Positions 37,519-45,266 of a DNA stretch of 64,000 bases are shown here, in pieces. The position numbers and the translations under genes are program-made. Position 1 is the first letter of the stretch, and each line of letters starts with the position of its first letter. This DNA is from Sphingobacterium corticibacterium (GTDB lineage: Bacteria; Bacteroidota; Bacteroidia; Sphingobacteriales; Sphingobacteriaceae). Where the stretch lies: contig NZ_SGIT01000001.1 of NCBI RefSeq assembly GCF_004208525.1, positions 1,922,001-1,986,000 on the forward strand. Direction: 5' to 3'. The notes below the pieces were generated by a model. It saw only the letters and a list, made by a program, of their open reading frames with translations. It searched no databases and had not been told where the DNA came from.

Positions 37519-37557
37519 ATGAAATATCCATGTTTGTCACAACACAAATGCAAATGA
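37519..37557 (+). CDS. Putative purH upstream ORF 1 (12 residues)
   Basis: Encodes MKYPCLSQHKCK. It is the first ATG after the predicted start point. Its stop overlaps the next ORF's start as ATGA, the usual sign of coupled translation. It is too short for family assignment; its reality rests on position and overlap only. Confidence 0.35.
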   Translation: MKYPCLSQHKCK

Positions 37558-37595
37558 GTATGATCTGGGTATTCCATATGGTCTTTAAAAAATAA
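37554..37595 (+). CDS. Putative purH upstream ORF 2 (13 residues)
   Basis: Encodes MSMIWVFHMVFKK, a hydrophobic peptide. Its TAA shares its last base with the purH ATG (TAATG at 37593-37597), so ribosomes finishing here could re-initiate on purH. No terminator hairpin was found in this leader, so control, if any, would be translational. Confidence 0.35.
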   Translation: MSMIWVFHMVFKK

Positions 37596-39133
37596 TGTTT
37601 ACACATATGAATCATCCTGTTAAGATTAAAAATGCTTTGGTGTCTGTATATTACAAAGATAACTTAGCCCCCCTCATTAAACTACTACATAAATTCGGAG
37701 TTACTTTCTACTCTACAGGCGGTACGGAAGCGTTCATCCGTGAACAAGGAATCGACGTTATTGCGGTCGAAGATCTGACCAGCTATCCTTCTATCTTAGG
37801 TGGCCGTGTCAAAACGTTACATCCAAAAGTATTTGGTGGCATATTAGCACGTCGCCCGTTAGCAGGTGATCAACAACAATTGGCGCAATACGAAATTCCG
37901 GAAATTGACCTCGTTATTGTAGACCTCTACCCATTCGAAGAAACAGTAGCTTCTGGCGCTTCAGAACAGGATATTATCGAAAAGATTGATATCGGCGGCA
38001 TCTCTTTGATCCGTGCTGCCGCGAAAAATTTTAACGATGTCGTTATTATCTCATCTAAAAGTGATTACCAAGAGCTTGAAACTATTTTGGCGGCACAAGA
38101 AGGGCAAACGACATTGACGCAACGTAAAGAGTTTGCCAAACGTGCATTCCATACTTCTTCTCACTACGATACAGCGATTTTTAATTATTTTAACCAAGAA
38201 AATCCGCTTTCCGTTTTCAAGCAATCGGTTCAACCGGCACAGACACTGCGATACGGCGAAAATCCACATCAAAAAGGAACTTTCTTCGGCGATTTGGACG
38301 CTATGTTCGACAAGTTAAATGGAAAAGAACTTTCTTACAACAATTTAGTGGATGTGGACGCAGCCGTTGCTATTATTGATGAGTTTAACGATCCAACATT
38401 TGCCATTTTAAAGCATACAAACGCTTGCGGTGTGGCTTCGCGTCCTACCATCAAACAAGCGTGGACCGATGCATTGGCATGTGATCCCGTATCGGCATTT
38501 GGAGGTGTATTGATCACCAACGGAGAGATTGATCAGGAAACCGCCAACGAAATCAATAATCTTTTCTTTGAAGTACTTATCGCCCCTTCCTATACGGAGG
38601 ACGCGTTGAATGTATTGACGACAAAGAAAAACCGTATCATTTTAAAACGTAAGGATGTTCAGTTACCTAAAGAGCTGTTCAAAACGTTATTGAACGGCGT
38701 TATCGTACAGGATAAAGATCACACGGTAGAAGGACCTGAAGCGATGACGACGGTCACCGAAAATCAACCAACTGCAACGCAATTAAATGATCTTTATTTT
38801 GCGAATAAAATTGTAAAACATACCAAATCGAATACGATTGTTTTTGCGAAGAACAATACCTTGATTGCCTCGGGTGTTGGGCAAACATCACGTGTAGATG
38901 CTTTGAAACAGGCTATCGAAAAGGCACAATCTTTCGGTTTCGATATTAAAGGAAGTGTAATGGCGTCCGATGCTTTTTTTCCGTTTCCAGACTGCGTAGA
39001 AATAGCGGGCGATGCAGGTGTAGCGGCTGTGTTACAACCGGGTGGATCGATTAAGGATCAGTTATCGATTGATATGGCAAACAAAAAAGGAGTAGCCATG
39101 GTCATCACGGGTGTAAGACACTTTAAACACTAA
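37595..39133 (+). CDS. purH: Bifunctional AICAR formyltransferase / IMP cyclohydrolase
   Basis: Performs the last two steps of IMP synthesis. 512 residues: N-terminal MGS-like cyclohydrolase domain (KNALVSVYYKDNLAPLIKLL, TGGTEAFI, GGRVKTLHPKVFGGILARR), then the transformylase domain with RYGENPHQKGTF, AILKHTNACGVA (catalytic Lys-His), DPVSAFGGVL and a C-terminal ASDAFFPFPDCVEIAGDAGV, ending VITGVRHFKH. The ATG at 37595 overlaps uORF2; a second ATG at 37607 gives a start closer to the family norm, so the coupling must be read with that in mind. Confidence 0.96.
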   Translation: MFTHMNHPVKIKNALVSVYYKDNLAPLIKLLHKFGVTFYSTGGTEAFIREQGIDVIAVEDLTSYPSILGGRVKTLHPKVFGGILARRPLAGDQQQLAQYEIPEIDLVIVDLYPFEETVASGASEQDIIEKIDIGGISLIRAAAKNFNDVVIISSKSDYQELETILAAQEGQTTLTQRKEFAKRAFHTSSHYDTAIFNYFNQENPLSVFKQSVQPAQTLRYGENPHQKGTFFGDLDAMFDKLNGKELSYNNLVDVDAAVAIIDEFNDPTFAILKHTNACGVASRPTIKQAWTDALACDPVSAFGGVLITNGEIDQETANEINNLFFEVLIAPSYTEDALNVLTTKKNRIILKRKDVQLPKELFKTLLNGVIVQDKDHTVEGPEAMTTVTENQPTATQLNDLYFANKIVKHTKSNTIVFAKNNTLIASGVGQTSRVDALKQAIEKAQSFGFDIKGSVMASDAFFPFPDCVEIAGDAGVAAVLQPGGSIKDQLSIDMANKKGVAMVITGVRHFKH

Positions 39134-39143
39134 AATATAAAAG

Positions 39144-39175
39144 AAGGGCGGTGCCTCCGTTATTGCACTGCCCTT
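39144..39175. terminator. purH terminator, shared with the convergent small gene
   Basis: AAGGGCGGTGC / GCACTGCCCTT (one G-T pair) with a 10-base loop and TTTTATA after it on the plus strand. On the minus strand it follows the 38-residue gene's stop directly and ends CTTCTTTTATATTTT. Confidence 0.85.
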
Positions 39176-39292
39176 TTATAAATATCCCAAAAGCCAATAA
39201 ATAATAATAAAGGCTATAATGGTCCCAAAACAGCCAAGTCCTAATTTCTTAGCTCCCCAGCCTGCGATTATTGTCTTAAAAAATCGATTCAT
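39176..39292 (-). CDS. 38-residue single-helix membrane protein
   Basis: A short ORF below common length cut-offs. It reads MNRFFKTIIAGWGAKKLGLG followed by CFGTIIAFIIIYWLLGYL: a basic amphipathic start, a Gly-rich turn, one Cys and a single transmembrane helix. Base usage and a clean ATG-to-TAA frame right before a strong terminator make it look real. Small proteins with an AGWGAKKLG-G-CF pattern are, to my memory, recurrent in Bacteroidota, but this was not searched. It lies 54 bases downstream of the MBL-fold gene and may be the tail of the ybbR-coaE-MBL operon. Confidence 0.65.
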   Translation of the reverse strand: MNRFFKTIIAGWGAKKLGLGCFGTIIAFIIIYWLLGYL

Positions 39293-39346
39293 ACCTTCAT
39301 GCAATTTTTCTATTTCTAAACCTCTACAAGAAAAATGCCGATTTTA

Positions 39347-40300
39347 TTAATTTGACAATATATCACGGACAATAAGAATACCGTCGAAATGTTTTTTTAG
39401 ATGTCTGCCGTCTCCATGGATTGTCCATACTTGCTTAGGCTGTACTTTATCAATAAAATACAGAATATCTTTCCAATCTACATGATCAGAAATATAGATT
39501 TCAATATCGTTTTGCCTTTGTAACCGTTCCCAACCCGAAGCAAATGCTCTCAATACATTTTTTGCTTTAAAATAACTGTTGAACGTAAGCGGAGGCACCA
39601 AGTAAATTTTATTGGTATTCCCGTCTTTCATCGCTTTACGATTGTATAAAGTATAACGAAGTTGTTTGTTTCCCAACGCATTGTATAACTTATGAACAGC
39701 GTACATCTTATGATGTACTAACACTTCTTTTTCGGGCATCAAGTCGTTTATCAAGGCAGTTAGTCGCTGTGATTTACCTAAGGTATAACACCCTAACATA
39801 ATATTACTTGAGTTGTCCTTCAGCTTTAAAATCTCTTTTTCGACAGCTGGATGTGATACCGCTGGATTAGCAAAGGTAGATTCGGTGATAAGAACATCAG
39901 CGCGCGTCAATATAATCGGTTCACAGGTGGCGTCTTCCTGCAATTTATAGTCGCCCGTGTACAAATACTTCACGCCTTGATATTCCATCAACACCTGTGC
40001 AGATCCTAATATATGTCCTGCCGGAAAAAATGTAATATGCACATTACGTAAAGTAAACGGCTGTTCGAATGTTATCACCTCGACAGTATTTTCTACCATT
40101 TTCGGAAACTTATTTTTCATAAAGGCAAATGTTGCTGCCGTGGCATACATTTTTTGGTGCCCATTGGTAGCATGATCGCCATGGGCATGCGATATGATAT
40201 TTTTTTCGACGGGACACATAGCGTCAATATAAAAATCGCCATATCGACAATAATAGCCTATATCATCTTTTACCAAAAAATCTTCCAGAATCTCATTCAT
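39347..40300 (-). CDS. Metallo-beta-lactamase-fold nuclease-like protein
   Basis: 317 residues. HAHGDH (residues ~39-44) is the MBL metal motif, with FFPAGHILGSAQVLMEYQG and LYTGDYKLQEDATCEP supplying further ligands, and ESTFANPAVSHP as in the exonuclease/mRNA-processing (beta-CASP-related, YSH1-like) branch. Relatives are called 'ligase-associated DNA exonuclease' when next to a DNA ligase; no ligase is here, so DNA versus RNA substrate is open. It overlaps coaE by four bases (ATGA), so it is translationally coupled. Confidence 0.85.
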   Translation of the reverse strand: MNEILEDFLVKDDIGYYCRYGDFYIDAMCPVEKNIISHAHGDHATNGHQKMYATAATFAFMKNKFPKMVENTVEVITFEQPFTLRNVHITFFPAGHILGSAQVLMEYQGVKYLYTGDYKLQEDATCEPIILTRADVLITESTFANPAVSHPAVEKEILKLKDNSSNIMLGCYTLGKSQRLTALINDLMPEKEVLVHHKMYAVHKLYNALGNKQLRYTLYNRKAMKDGNTNKIYLVPPLTFNSYFKAKNVLRAFASGWERLQRQNDIEIYISDHVDWKDILYFIDKVQPKQVWTIHGDGRHLKKHFDGILIVRDILSN

Positions 40301-40893
40301 GGTTTTCGCCCTTCTAAAAATTGTTTATGTAAGGGTAATATTTGAGGAAGTAAAGGCGTTAATTCGTCATTTACAATAGTAAAATCAGCAAGTTTTTGCT
40401 TTTCTTCGTCTGACAGTTGCTTGTTTACACGGTCTAAGACTGCTTGTTTTGTGACTTTATCCCGTTGTATAACACGTGCAACGCGAACATCTAGCGGTGC
40501 GGTCACCAAAATGGTATAATCTAGTTTTTTATACGAACCACTTTCAAAAAGCAATGCAGCCTCTTTTAGGGTGTAGGGAAAAATTTGCGAAGCGGACCAA
40601 TCCTCCCCATGTTGAATCACGATAGGATGTACAATGGCATTCAGTTTATCCAGTTGTTCCTGATCTCGAAACACTTGTGAAGCTAGATAAGCACGATTCA
40701 GACGCCCTTCGATATCATAAACCTCTTTTCCAAATTCCCGTATTAATGCATTCTTTATAGCTGGATTCGTATTCATCAATTCTTTCGCTTCTTTATCTGC
40801 ATCATAAAACGGTACGCCTAATGCTTTGAAAACTTTTGCAACATAGCTCTTTCCGGAACCTATACCTCCCGTAATACCAATTTTCAATCCCAT
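40297..40893 (-). CDS. coaE: Dephospho-CoA kinase
   Basis: Last step of coenzyme A synthesis. 198 residues: P-loop GITGGIGSGKSYVAKVF, YDADKEAKELM, HPIVIQHGEDW, PLLFES-like EAALLFESGSYKKLDYTILV and RVIQRDKVTKQAVLDRV. It starts three bases after ybbR ends and overlaps the MBL-fold gene. It belongs to the conserved Bacteroidota cluster nusB-DUF1573-yajC-ybbR-coaE. Confidence 0.96.
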   Translation of the reverse strand: MGLKIGITGGIGSGKSYVAKVFKALGVPFYDADKEAKELMNTNPAIKNALIREFGKEVYDIEGRLNRAYLASQVFRDQEQLDKLNAIVHPIVIQHGEDWSASQIFPYTLKEAALLFESGSYKKLDYTILVTAPLDVRVARVIQRDKVTKQAVLDRVNKQLSDEEKQKLADFTIVNDELTPLLPQILPLHKQFLEGRKP

Positions 40894-40896
40894 AAA

Positions 40897-41844
40897 TTAT
40901 CTTCTTACAAAAAAATCAACATTTTGCGGCTCCATACTGATTACATGGCAATGTTCCGGAACTTTCGTTAAGATAACCGGTAGATTTTGTACTTTATTCT
41001 TCTCCCAATTTTCCATATCTACAACCGCCTCAAAATCCCGTGAAGACCACTTATTATAATCCTTTAACGAGACAAGAAACGTGAGTTTAATCTTGCTTGG
41101 CAACGTTCGGACGGAAGTATACCGCGAAGCATTTTCCATTTTCAAGGGCAGCTCGACCACTTTTTCGGTAATCTCCCCTACCGGAATAGTAATTTCAGAG
41201 AACGTAGGATAAATGGTAATGTTGTTTTTTTGATGTTTATTTAGATAGGCAATCGTACGAATATCCGTTGCCACGTCTATACCCCGAATCGTATCCGTTT
41301 CCAAATAATCTATATTGGCGACATCTTCCAACGGTCCTGTCACCGTAACATATTCGGGATTTGCCCGCGTATCACCTATAATGCCATATTGTTTTTTAAA
41401 TTGTATATCATATAGGGCGCGAACGGGTACTTTCCGTTGTGTCTGTTTAGAAAAGTCAAAATACAAGGTATCTGGTGACACGCCAATTACTTGATTATCG
41501 GCAGGAAATTGTCGATTGATATATCCTAATTGATTCGTAAAAACAATATAATTTCTCGTCCTCAACCCATTTAAATCCACTTGAATGTGCGGTGTATCGG
41601 GTCGCAATCTCTTCATGAACATCTTCCATCCGCTCATTCTCATCCGAATGCTGACCGTATCCGACTGTAACGGATGAAATGCTTTGCTTTCTGGAATATT
41701 CACATAGGAGATGCCAGCGTCGATACGAAATATTTGTTCTGTAGAAACCGCAAACAATAACCAGGCAATAAAAGAAAGTCCCAGACATCGCAAAAATATT
41801 GCAATTTTTCGTCGTCTTGTCTTTGTGATGCGGGGTTGCGCCAT
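40897..41844 (-). CDS. YbbR-domain (CdaR-like) membrane-anchored protein
   Basis: 315 residues: basic start (MAQPRITKTRRRKIAIFL), one transmembrane helix (CLGLSFIAWLLFAVST) and periplasmic YbbR-like repeats (VSIRMRMSGWKMFMKRL; YVTVTGPLEDVANIDYLETD; PVGEITEKVVELPLKM). In Firmicutes YbbR/CdaR regulates a c-di-AMP cyclase; no cyclase gene is here, so that role is not implied. The ATG at 41844 was chosen over the upstream open frame because a TATTTTTG promoter box sits five bases before it. Confidence 0.85.
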   Translation of the reverse strand: MAQPRITKTRRRKIAIFLRCLGLSFIAWLLFAVSTEQIFRIDAGISYVNIPESKAFHPLQSDTVSIRMRMSGWKMFMKRLRPDTPHIQVDLNGLRTRNYIVFTNQLGYINRQFPADNQVIGVSPDTLYFDFSKQTQRKVPVRALYDIQFKKQYGIIGDTRANPEYVTVTGPLEDVANIDYLETDTIRGIDVATDIRTIAYLNKHQKNNITIYPTFSEITIPVGEITEKVVELPLKMENASRYTSVRTLPSKIKLTFLVSLKDYNKWSSRDFEAVVDMENWEKNKVQNLPVILTKVPEHCHVISMEPQNVDFFVRR

Positions 41845-41849
41845 AATTA

Positions 41850-41857
41850 CAAAAATA
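41850..41857 (-). promoter_or_regulatory. -7 box (TATTTTTG) five bases before the ybbR-like ATG
   Basis: Exact TAnnTTTG on the minus strand. It implies a leaderless or nearly leaderless transcript for ybbR-coaE-MBL, separate from yajC upstream, which has its own terminator. Confidence 0.5.
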
Positions 41858-41986
41858 GTGTTTTTTGTTGTTCTTTTCCCCGTGAAAAGAACCAAACCGA
41901 CCAACGGGAGCTCATGAACACCAAAATAGACACATGTTCATAAACCTCGTCGCTTCGAATATTTTACATTTGGAGTAGTACGAAGG

Positions 41987-42061
41987 ATGAATTTGTACAG
42001 TTGTAAAACATTCGGATGCGACATTAAAAAGTTGAGGATGGGCTTGTACAAACCATATTAG
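41987..42061 (+). CDS. Weak candidate small ORF (24 residues) with promoter-like box
   Basis: An ORF in the ybbR-yajC gap, MNLYSCKTFGCDIKKLRMGL plus four residues, with TACATTTG at 41965-41972 fourteen bases upstream and the hairpin at 42073-42109 followed by seven T just after its stop. The arrangement could be a small gene or sRNA on the plus strand, but there is no other support. Confidence 0.15.
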   Translation: MNLYSCKTFGCDIKKLRMGLYKPY

Positions 42062-42072
42062 ATTAATACTAT

Positions 42073-42109
42073 AAAAAAGAGAGCGTTTCAGCGAAACACT
42101 CTCTTTTTT
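42073..42109 (-). terminator. yajC terminator
   Basis: A 17-base stem (AAAAAAGAGAGNGTTTC type, one G-U pair on the minus strand) with loop AGC/GCT, ending in a T run, 20 bases after the yajC stop. On the plus strand the same stem has a C-A mismatch. Confidence 0.8.
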
Positions 42110-42129
42110 TAATGTTGTACAAACGGATT

Positions 42130-42450
42130 TTACTTCTTTACGGTATCGCCATTGGCGGCTTTGGAAGCATCCAATGCCACGGCAGATTTGTCGAAACGCA
42201 TTTTCACGCCTGAGCCTACATCTACAAGGAAAGTCGTTTCGCTAACCTCTACAATACGTCCGTGGATTCCGGCTGTTGTCACAATTTTAGAGTTTACACC
42301 TAATTCCTCAATATATTTTTTATGTTCTTTTTGTTTCTTCATTTGCGGTCTGATCATGAAGAAATAGAATACCACAACAATCAGAATCATGGGTAGGAAG
42401 CTCATCAATCCACTGCCTCCTGGAGCAGCTTGTAATAACGTAGTTATCAT
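42130..42450 (-). CDS. yajC: Preprotein translocase subunit YajC
   Basis: 106 residues: one transmembrane helix (LPMILIVVVFYFFMIRPQMKKQKEH, with the family's FYFxxIRPQ motif), then a cytoplasmic beta domain (IVTTAGIHGRIVEVSETTFLVDVGSGVKMRFDKSAV). It is an accessory of the Sec translocon. It lies 67 bases after the DUF1573 gene in the conserved cluster. Confidence 0.95.
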   Translation of the reverse strand: MITTLLQAAPGGSGLMSFLPMILIVVVFYFFMIRPQMKKQKEHKKYIEELGVNSKIVTTAGIHGRIVEVSETTFLVDVGSGVKMRFDKSAVALDASKAANGDTVKK

Positions 42451-42517
42451 ATTATATATAAATTAAAAGTTACAGAGTTACAATATTCGATTATCTATCA
42501 AAAAACTAAATACAAGC

Positions 42518-42949
42518 TTATTTCGGTAGAACTTCTCCTTTCAATTGTACCGTCATCACACGATTTTCCGCGTTGGAGACAATTGTCACAATTTTTTGTT
42601 GTTTTCCTACTTGGCCATTGCTATCAAAACTTACTTTCACCTCACCAGATTTACCCGGTAGAACAGGAGTTTGTGTATAGGACGGTGTAGTACAACCACA
42701 TGACGCAGAAACCTGCGACAAGATTACAGGTTCCGTGCCTGTATTGGTGTAAGCATATACATGTTCTACCACTTCGCCTTCTTTTACTTCGCCAAAATCA
42801 TAAACCGATTCTCCGAACTCGATCTTACCGCCTTGTGTAAGTTCATTCCCTATGGTATCTGTTGCTTGCTCTTCGTTGCTTCCTGAATTTCCACAAGAAA
42901 CCAATGTAGCCAATGCCATGCAAACAAAAAATGATTTCAATATATTCAT
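42518..42949 (-). CDS. DUF1573 lipoprotein
   Basis: 143 residues with lipobox (MALATLVSC) and one DUF1573 immunoglobulin-like domain: FGESVYDFGEVKEGEVVEHVYAYTNTG, ILSQVSASCGCTTPSY (the conserved CGC-T signature) and KVSFDSNGQVGKQQKIVTIVSN. It is extracytoplasmic and its function is unknown. The gene begins four bases after nusB; the cluster with nusB and yajC is typical for Bacteroidota. Confidence 0.92.
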   Translation of the reverse strand: MNILKSFFVCMALATLVSCGNSGSNEEQATDTIGNELTQGGKIEFGESVYDFGEVKEGEVVEHVYAYTNTGTEPVILSQVSASCGCTTPSYTQTPVLPGKSGEVKVSFDSNGQVGKQQKIVTIVSNAENRVMTVQLKGEVLPK

Positions 42950-42953
42950 GGTG

Positions 42954-43901
42954 TTAATCTTTAAGTCCTCTACCTGTTTTTTGAATACGCCCTTGTTCTG
43001 TCAACTCTGAAAGTATCTTATCTAAGATACCATTGATAAATGTATTACTTTTTGACGTACTAAATGCTTTTGAAAGCTCTATGTATTCGTTGATGGTAAC
43101 TTTCACCGGAATCGTCCGAAAGTTAACAAGCTCACAGATTGCCATACGCATCAGCAATGTATCGACCAACGCTATACGATCAGCTTCCCAGTTCTTCGTC
43201 TTCACTGATATCAACTGTTGATATTCGTTGCCATAACGGATCGTTTGTTTTAAGAGCTCCACAATAAACTCCCGATCCTCTTCCCAATTGGGGGTTAAAT
43301 CCGCCAATTGGTTTTGTACCGGATTTTCACTACTGAAGTTTTTGAACGTCTTGGCGACCATAGCCTGTAAGACCTCTTTATCTACCGCCCAATTGATAAA
43401 TTTTGCATCGAAAGCTTGCTCGATCTCCGGCGTTTTCAATATGATCTTTTTAAAGATAAACTTGATAATATCTTTTTCTGCTCCAATGGATCTATCTTCC
43501 TGCTGCAAATAAGCCATATATTCGGGCGACCCCTTCAATTGCGCAAAAATAGAACGTACTATTTCGGGGTCGAACGTCCAAGAAACTTTATATTTCTTCA
43601 CATTTTCCAAATAGGTTCGATTCTGCCGTAATGACTCGATAAAACTATTGCTGTTCAATTTCGTTGTATAGATTTTATCGGCTTCGGTCGGCAAGAATTT
43701 ATTGGCTCTCCCTTCTGCATCAATCAGTACATATTCGGCAACTTCATCTAGTAGATTCAATGTCCAAATATACATTTGGTTAACTTCATCAACACTTGTT
43801 AATAGTGCTTTTTCAAAATCTTTTACCTGTTTATCCTGTGACAAACTAAACGCATACAGCGTCTGCATAACTTTCACCCGAAGGTGCCTTCTATTAAGCA
43901 T
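42954..43901 (-). CDS. nusB: Transcription antitermination protein NusB (long Bacteroidota form)
   Basis: 315 residues, about twice the E. coli length. The N-terminus MLNRRHLRVKVMQTLYAF and the C-terminal half (KTKNWEADRIALVDTLLMRMAICELVNFRTIPVKVTINEYIELSKAFST) carry the NusB RNA-binding helical fold. The middle ~150 residues are a lineage-specific helical insertion seen in Bacteroidota NusB. It takes part in rRNA transcription antitermination. Confidence 0.92.
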   Translation of the reverse strand: MLNRRHLRVKVMQTLYAFSLSQDKQVKDFEKALLTSVDEVNQMYIWTLNLLDEVAEYVLIDAEGRANKFLPTEADKIYTTKLNSNSFIESLRQNRTYLENVKKYKVSWTFDPEIVRSIFAQLKGSPEYMAYLQQEDRSIGAEKDIIKFIFKKIILKTPEIEQAFDAKFINWAVDKEVLQAMVAKTFKNFSSENPVQNQLADLTPNWEEDREFIVELLKQTIRYGNEYQQLISVKTKNWEADRIALVDTLLMRMAICELVNFRTIPVKVTINEYIELSKAFSTSKSNTFINGILDKILSELTEQGRIQKTGRGLKD

Positions 43902-43960
43902 AATTTAATTTAAAGAACGATTGTATATAAATAAGAACGTATTATACTTTCCAAACCCAC

Positions 43961-45031
43961 CTATTTAATTTTCTTGATGTCAAATATACGCTTTTCTGCC
44001 AATTGTTTAGCAGCTTCATACGTAGTAATGTCATCTTCGACGGATTTTTGAATGACATGACGAGTCGCGTTATAGATATTTTTAATTAATGCTTCTGTAC
44101 GATCATTACCGTATCCCTCTATCTCGGAATAACAACTAATTAATGCTCCTGCGTTGATTAAAAAATCCGGTGTATACAGGATATTCCGCTCTTTCAGCAG
44201 TTTGTTCGTTTCCTCTTCCTCTTTCAGTTGGTTATTTGCTGATCCCGCAATAATCCGACAACGCATACGCGGTACCGTTTCCGGGTTCACCGTTCCACCC
44301 AATGCACATGGTGCATAGACATCCGCATCCAGTTCAAAACTTGTCGAGTAAGTAATCGGCTCTGCTTTATATTTAGCCGCAATTTTCATCTTACGCTCCT
44401 CGGTCATGTCGGATACATACACCCGTGCATTTTCCGCGCGCAACATACCTACCAATTGCTCGCCGACACTGCCAACACCTTGTACAGCAATTTTACGCCC
44501 AGCCAACCCATCATCGCCGTATAATTCTTTGATAGCCGCTTTAATACCATAAAATACGCCTCGTGCTGCAAAAATTGTCGGATCTCCTCCTCCATTTAAG
44601 GATGCCGGTAATCCGGCTACGTAGCCAGTCTCCGACAGCATATATTCTAAATCCTTCTGCGTCGTACCAACATCGGTAGAAGCGATAAAATTTCCATTGA
44701 GCCCTTCTATGAATTTCCCAAACCGGCGCATTAAAACTTCTGTTTTATCTGTTCGGTGATTGCCCATAATAATAGCACTTCCCCCTCCCAGATTAAGACC
44801 TGCTAACGAAGCTTTATGTGTAATTGCTTCCGATAGACGTAAGGCGTCATCGATCGCGTCCGATAACGACTCGTAGGGCAACATACGGACACCTCCAATC
44901 GCAGGCCCCAATGTGGTATCGTGAATAGCCACGATAGCTTGCAACCCTACCGCCTTATCTTGACAGAAAAATAAATTTTGATGACCAGAAATTGCCATCT
45001 TGTCGAAAACAGAAGAATTATTTACTTCCAT
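43961..45031 (-). CDS. Leucine dehydrogenase (Glu/Leu/Phe/Val dehydrogenase family)
   Basis: 356 residues. Oxidative deamination of branched-chain amino acids with NAD is expected: GPAIGGVRMLPYESLSDAIDDALRLSEAITHKASLAGLNLGGG contains the catalytic Lys, STDVGTTQKDLEYM follows, and the NAD domain begins KIAVQGVGSVGEQLV. The GLNLGGGSAI and AGSANNQL regions favour leucine/valine over glutamate enzymes, and the length matches leucine dehydrogenases. nusB follows after 59 bases. A TATTTTTG box lies at 45077-45070. Confidence 0.9.
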   Translation of the reverse strand: MEVNNSSVFDKMAISGHQNLFFCQDKAVGLQAIVAIHDTTLGPAIGGVRMLPYESLSDAIDDALRLSEAITHKASLAGLNLGGGSAIIMGNHRTDKTEVLMRRFGKFIEGLNGNFIASTDVGTTQKDLEYMLSETGYVAGLPASLNGGGDPTIFAARGVFYGIKAAIKELYGDDGLAGRKIAVQGVGSVGEQLVGMLRAENARVYVSDMTEERKMKIAAKYKAEPITYSTSFELDADVYAPCALGGTVNPETVPRMRCRIIAGSANNQLKEEEETNKLLKERNILYTPDFLINAGALISCYSEIEGYGNDRTEALIKNIYNATRHVIQKSVEDDITTYEAAKQLAEKRIFDIKKIK

Positions 45032-45069
45032 AACATTGCTTAAATGCCTGTATATTCTTTTTGCTTCTG

Positions 45070-45077
45070 CAAAAATA
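45070..45077 (-). promoter_or_regulatory. -7 box (TATTTTTG) of leucine dehydrogenase
   Basis: Exact TAnnTTTG on the minus strand, 38 bases before the ATG; this gene has a normal leader. The remaining intergenic bases to 45252 contain no gene. Confidence 0.45.
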
Positions 45078-45252
45078 GGAAATATTTATTTTAAAATTTT
45101 AGCCTTACATTTCCTCTATAGAATGTTTTCCATGGCCGAGGAGAGCGAAACAAACTCATTTTATATGCAGATTCAATTATATTGCATATAAAACTGATTT
45201 ACTCATGATAAATTTCTTTAAATAGGTATTCGTGAATGCTAAGCATTTTGTT

Positions 45253-45260
45253 TAGGTTTG
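45253..45260 (+). promoter_or_regulatory. -7 box (TAGGTTTG) six bases before the ABC transporter ATG
   Basis: Exact TAnnTTTG match. A transcript starting one helical step downstream would begin at or just before the start codon. Confidence 0.5.
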
Positions 45261-45266
45261 TCTCCG

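Noticed and set aside
39347-40300. Ligase-associated DNA exonuclease with a ligase-helicase cluster
   Set aside because: No DNA ligase or Lhr-like helicase in the neighbourhood, so the more specific name was not used.
40897-41844. Regulator of a c-di-AMP cyclase (CdaR)
   Set aside because: YbbR repeats are present but no cyclase gene is adjacent, unlike the Firmicutes cdaA-cdaR arrangement.
41965-42109. Small RNA or small gene on the plus strand between ybbR and yajC
   Set aside because: Promoter box lacks a -33 element and the hairpin is better matched to yajC on the other strand; kept only as a very low-confidence ORF.
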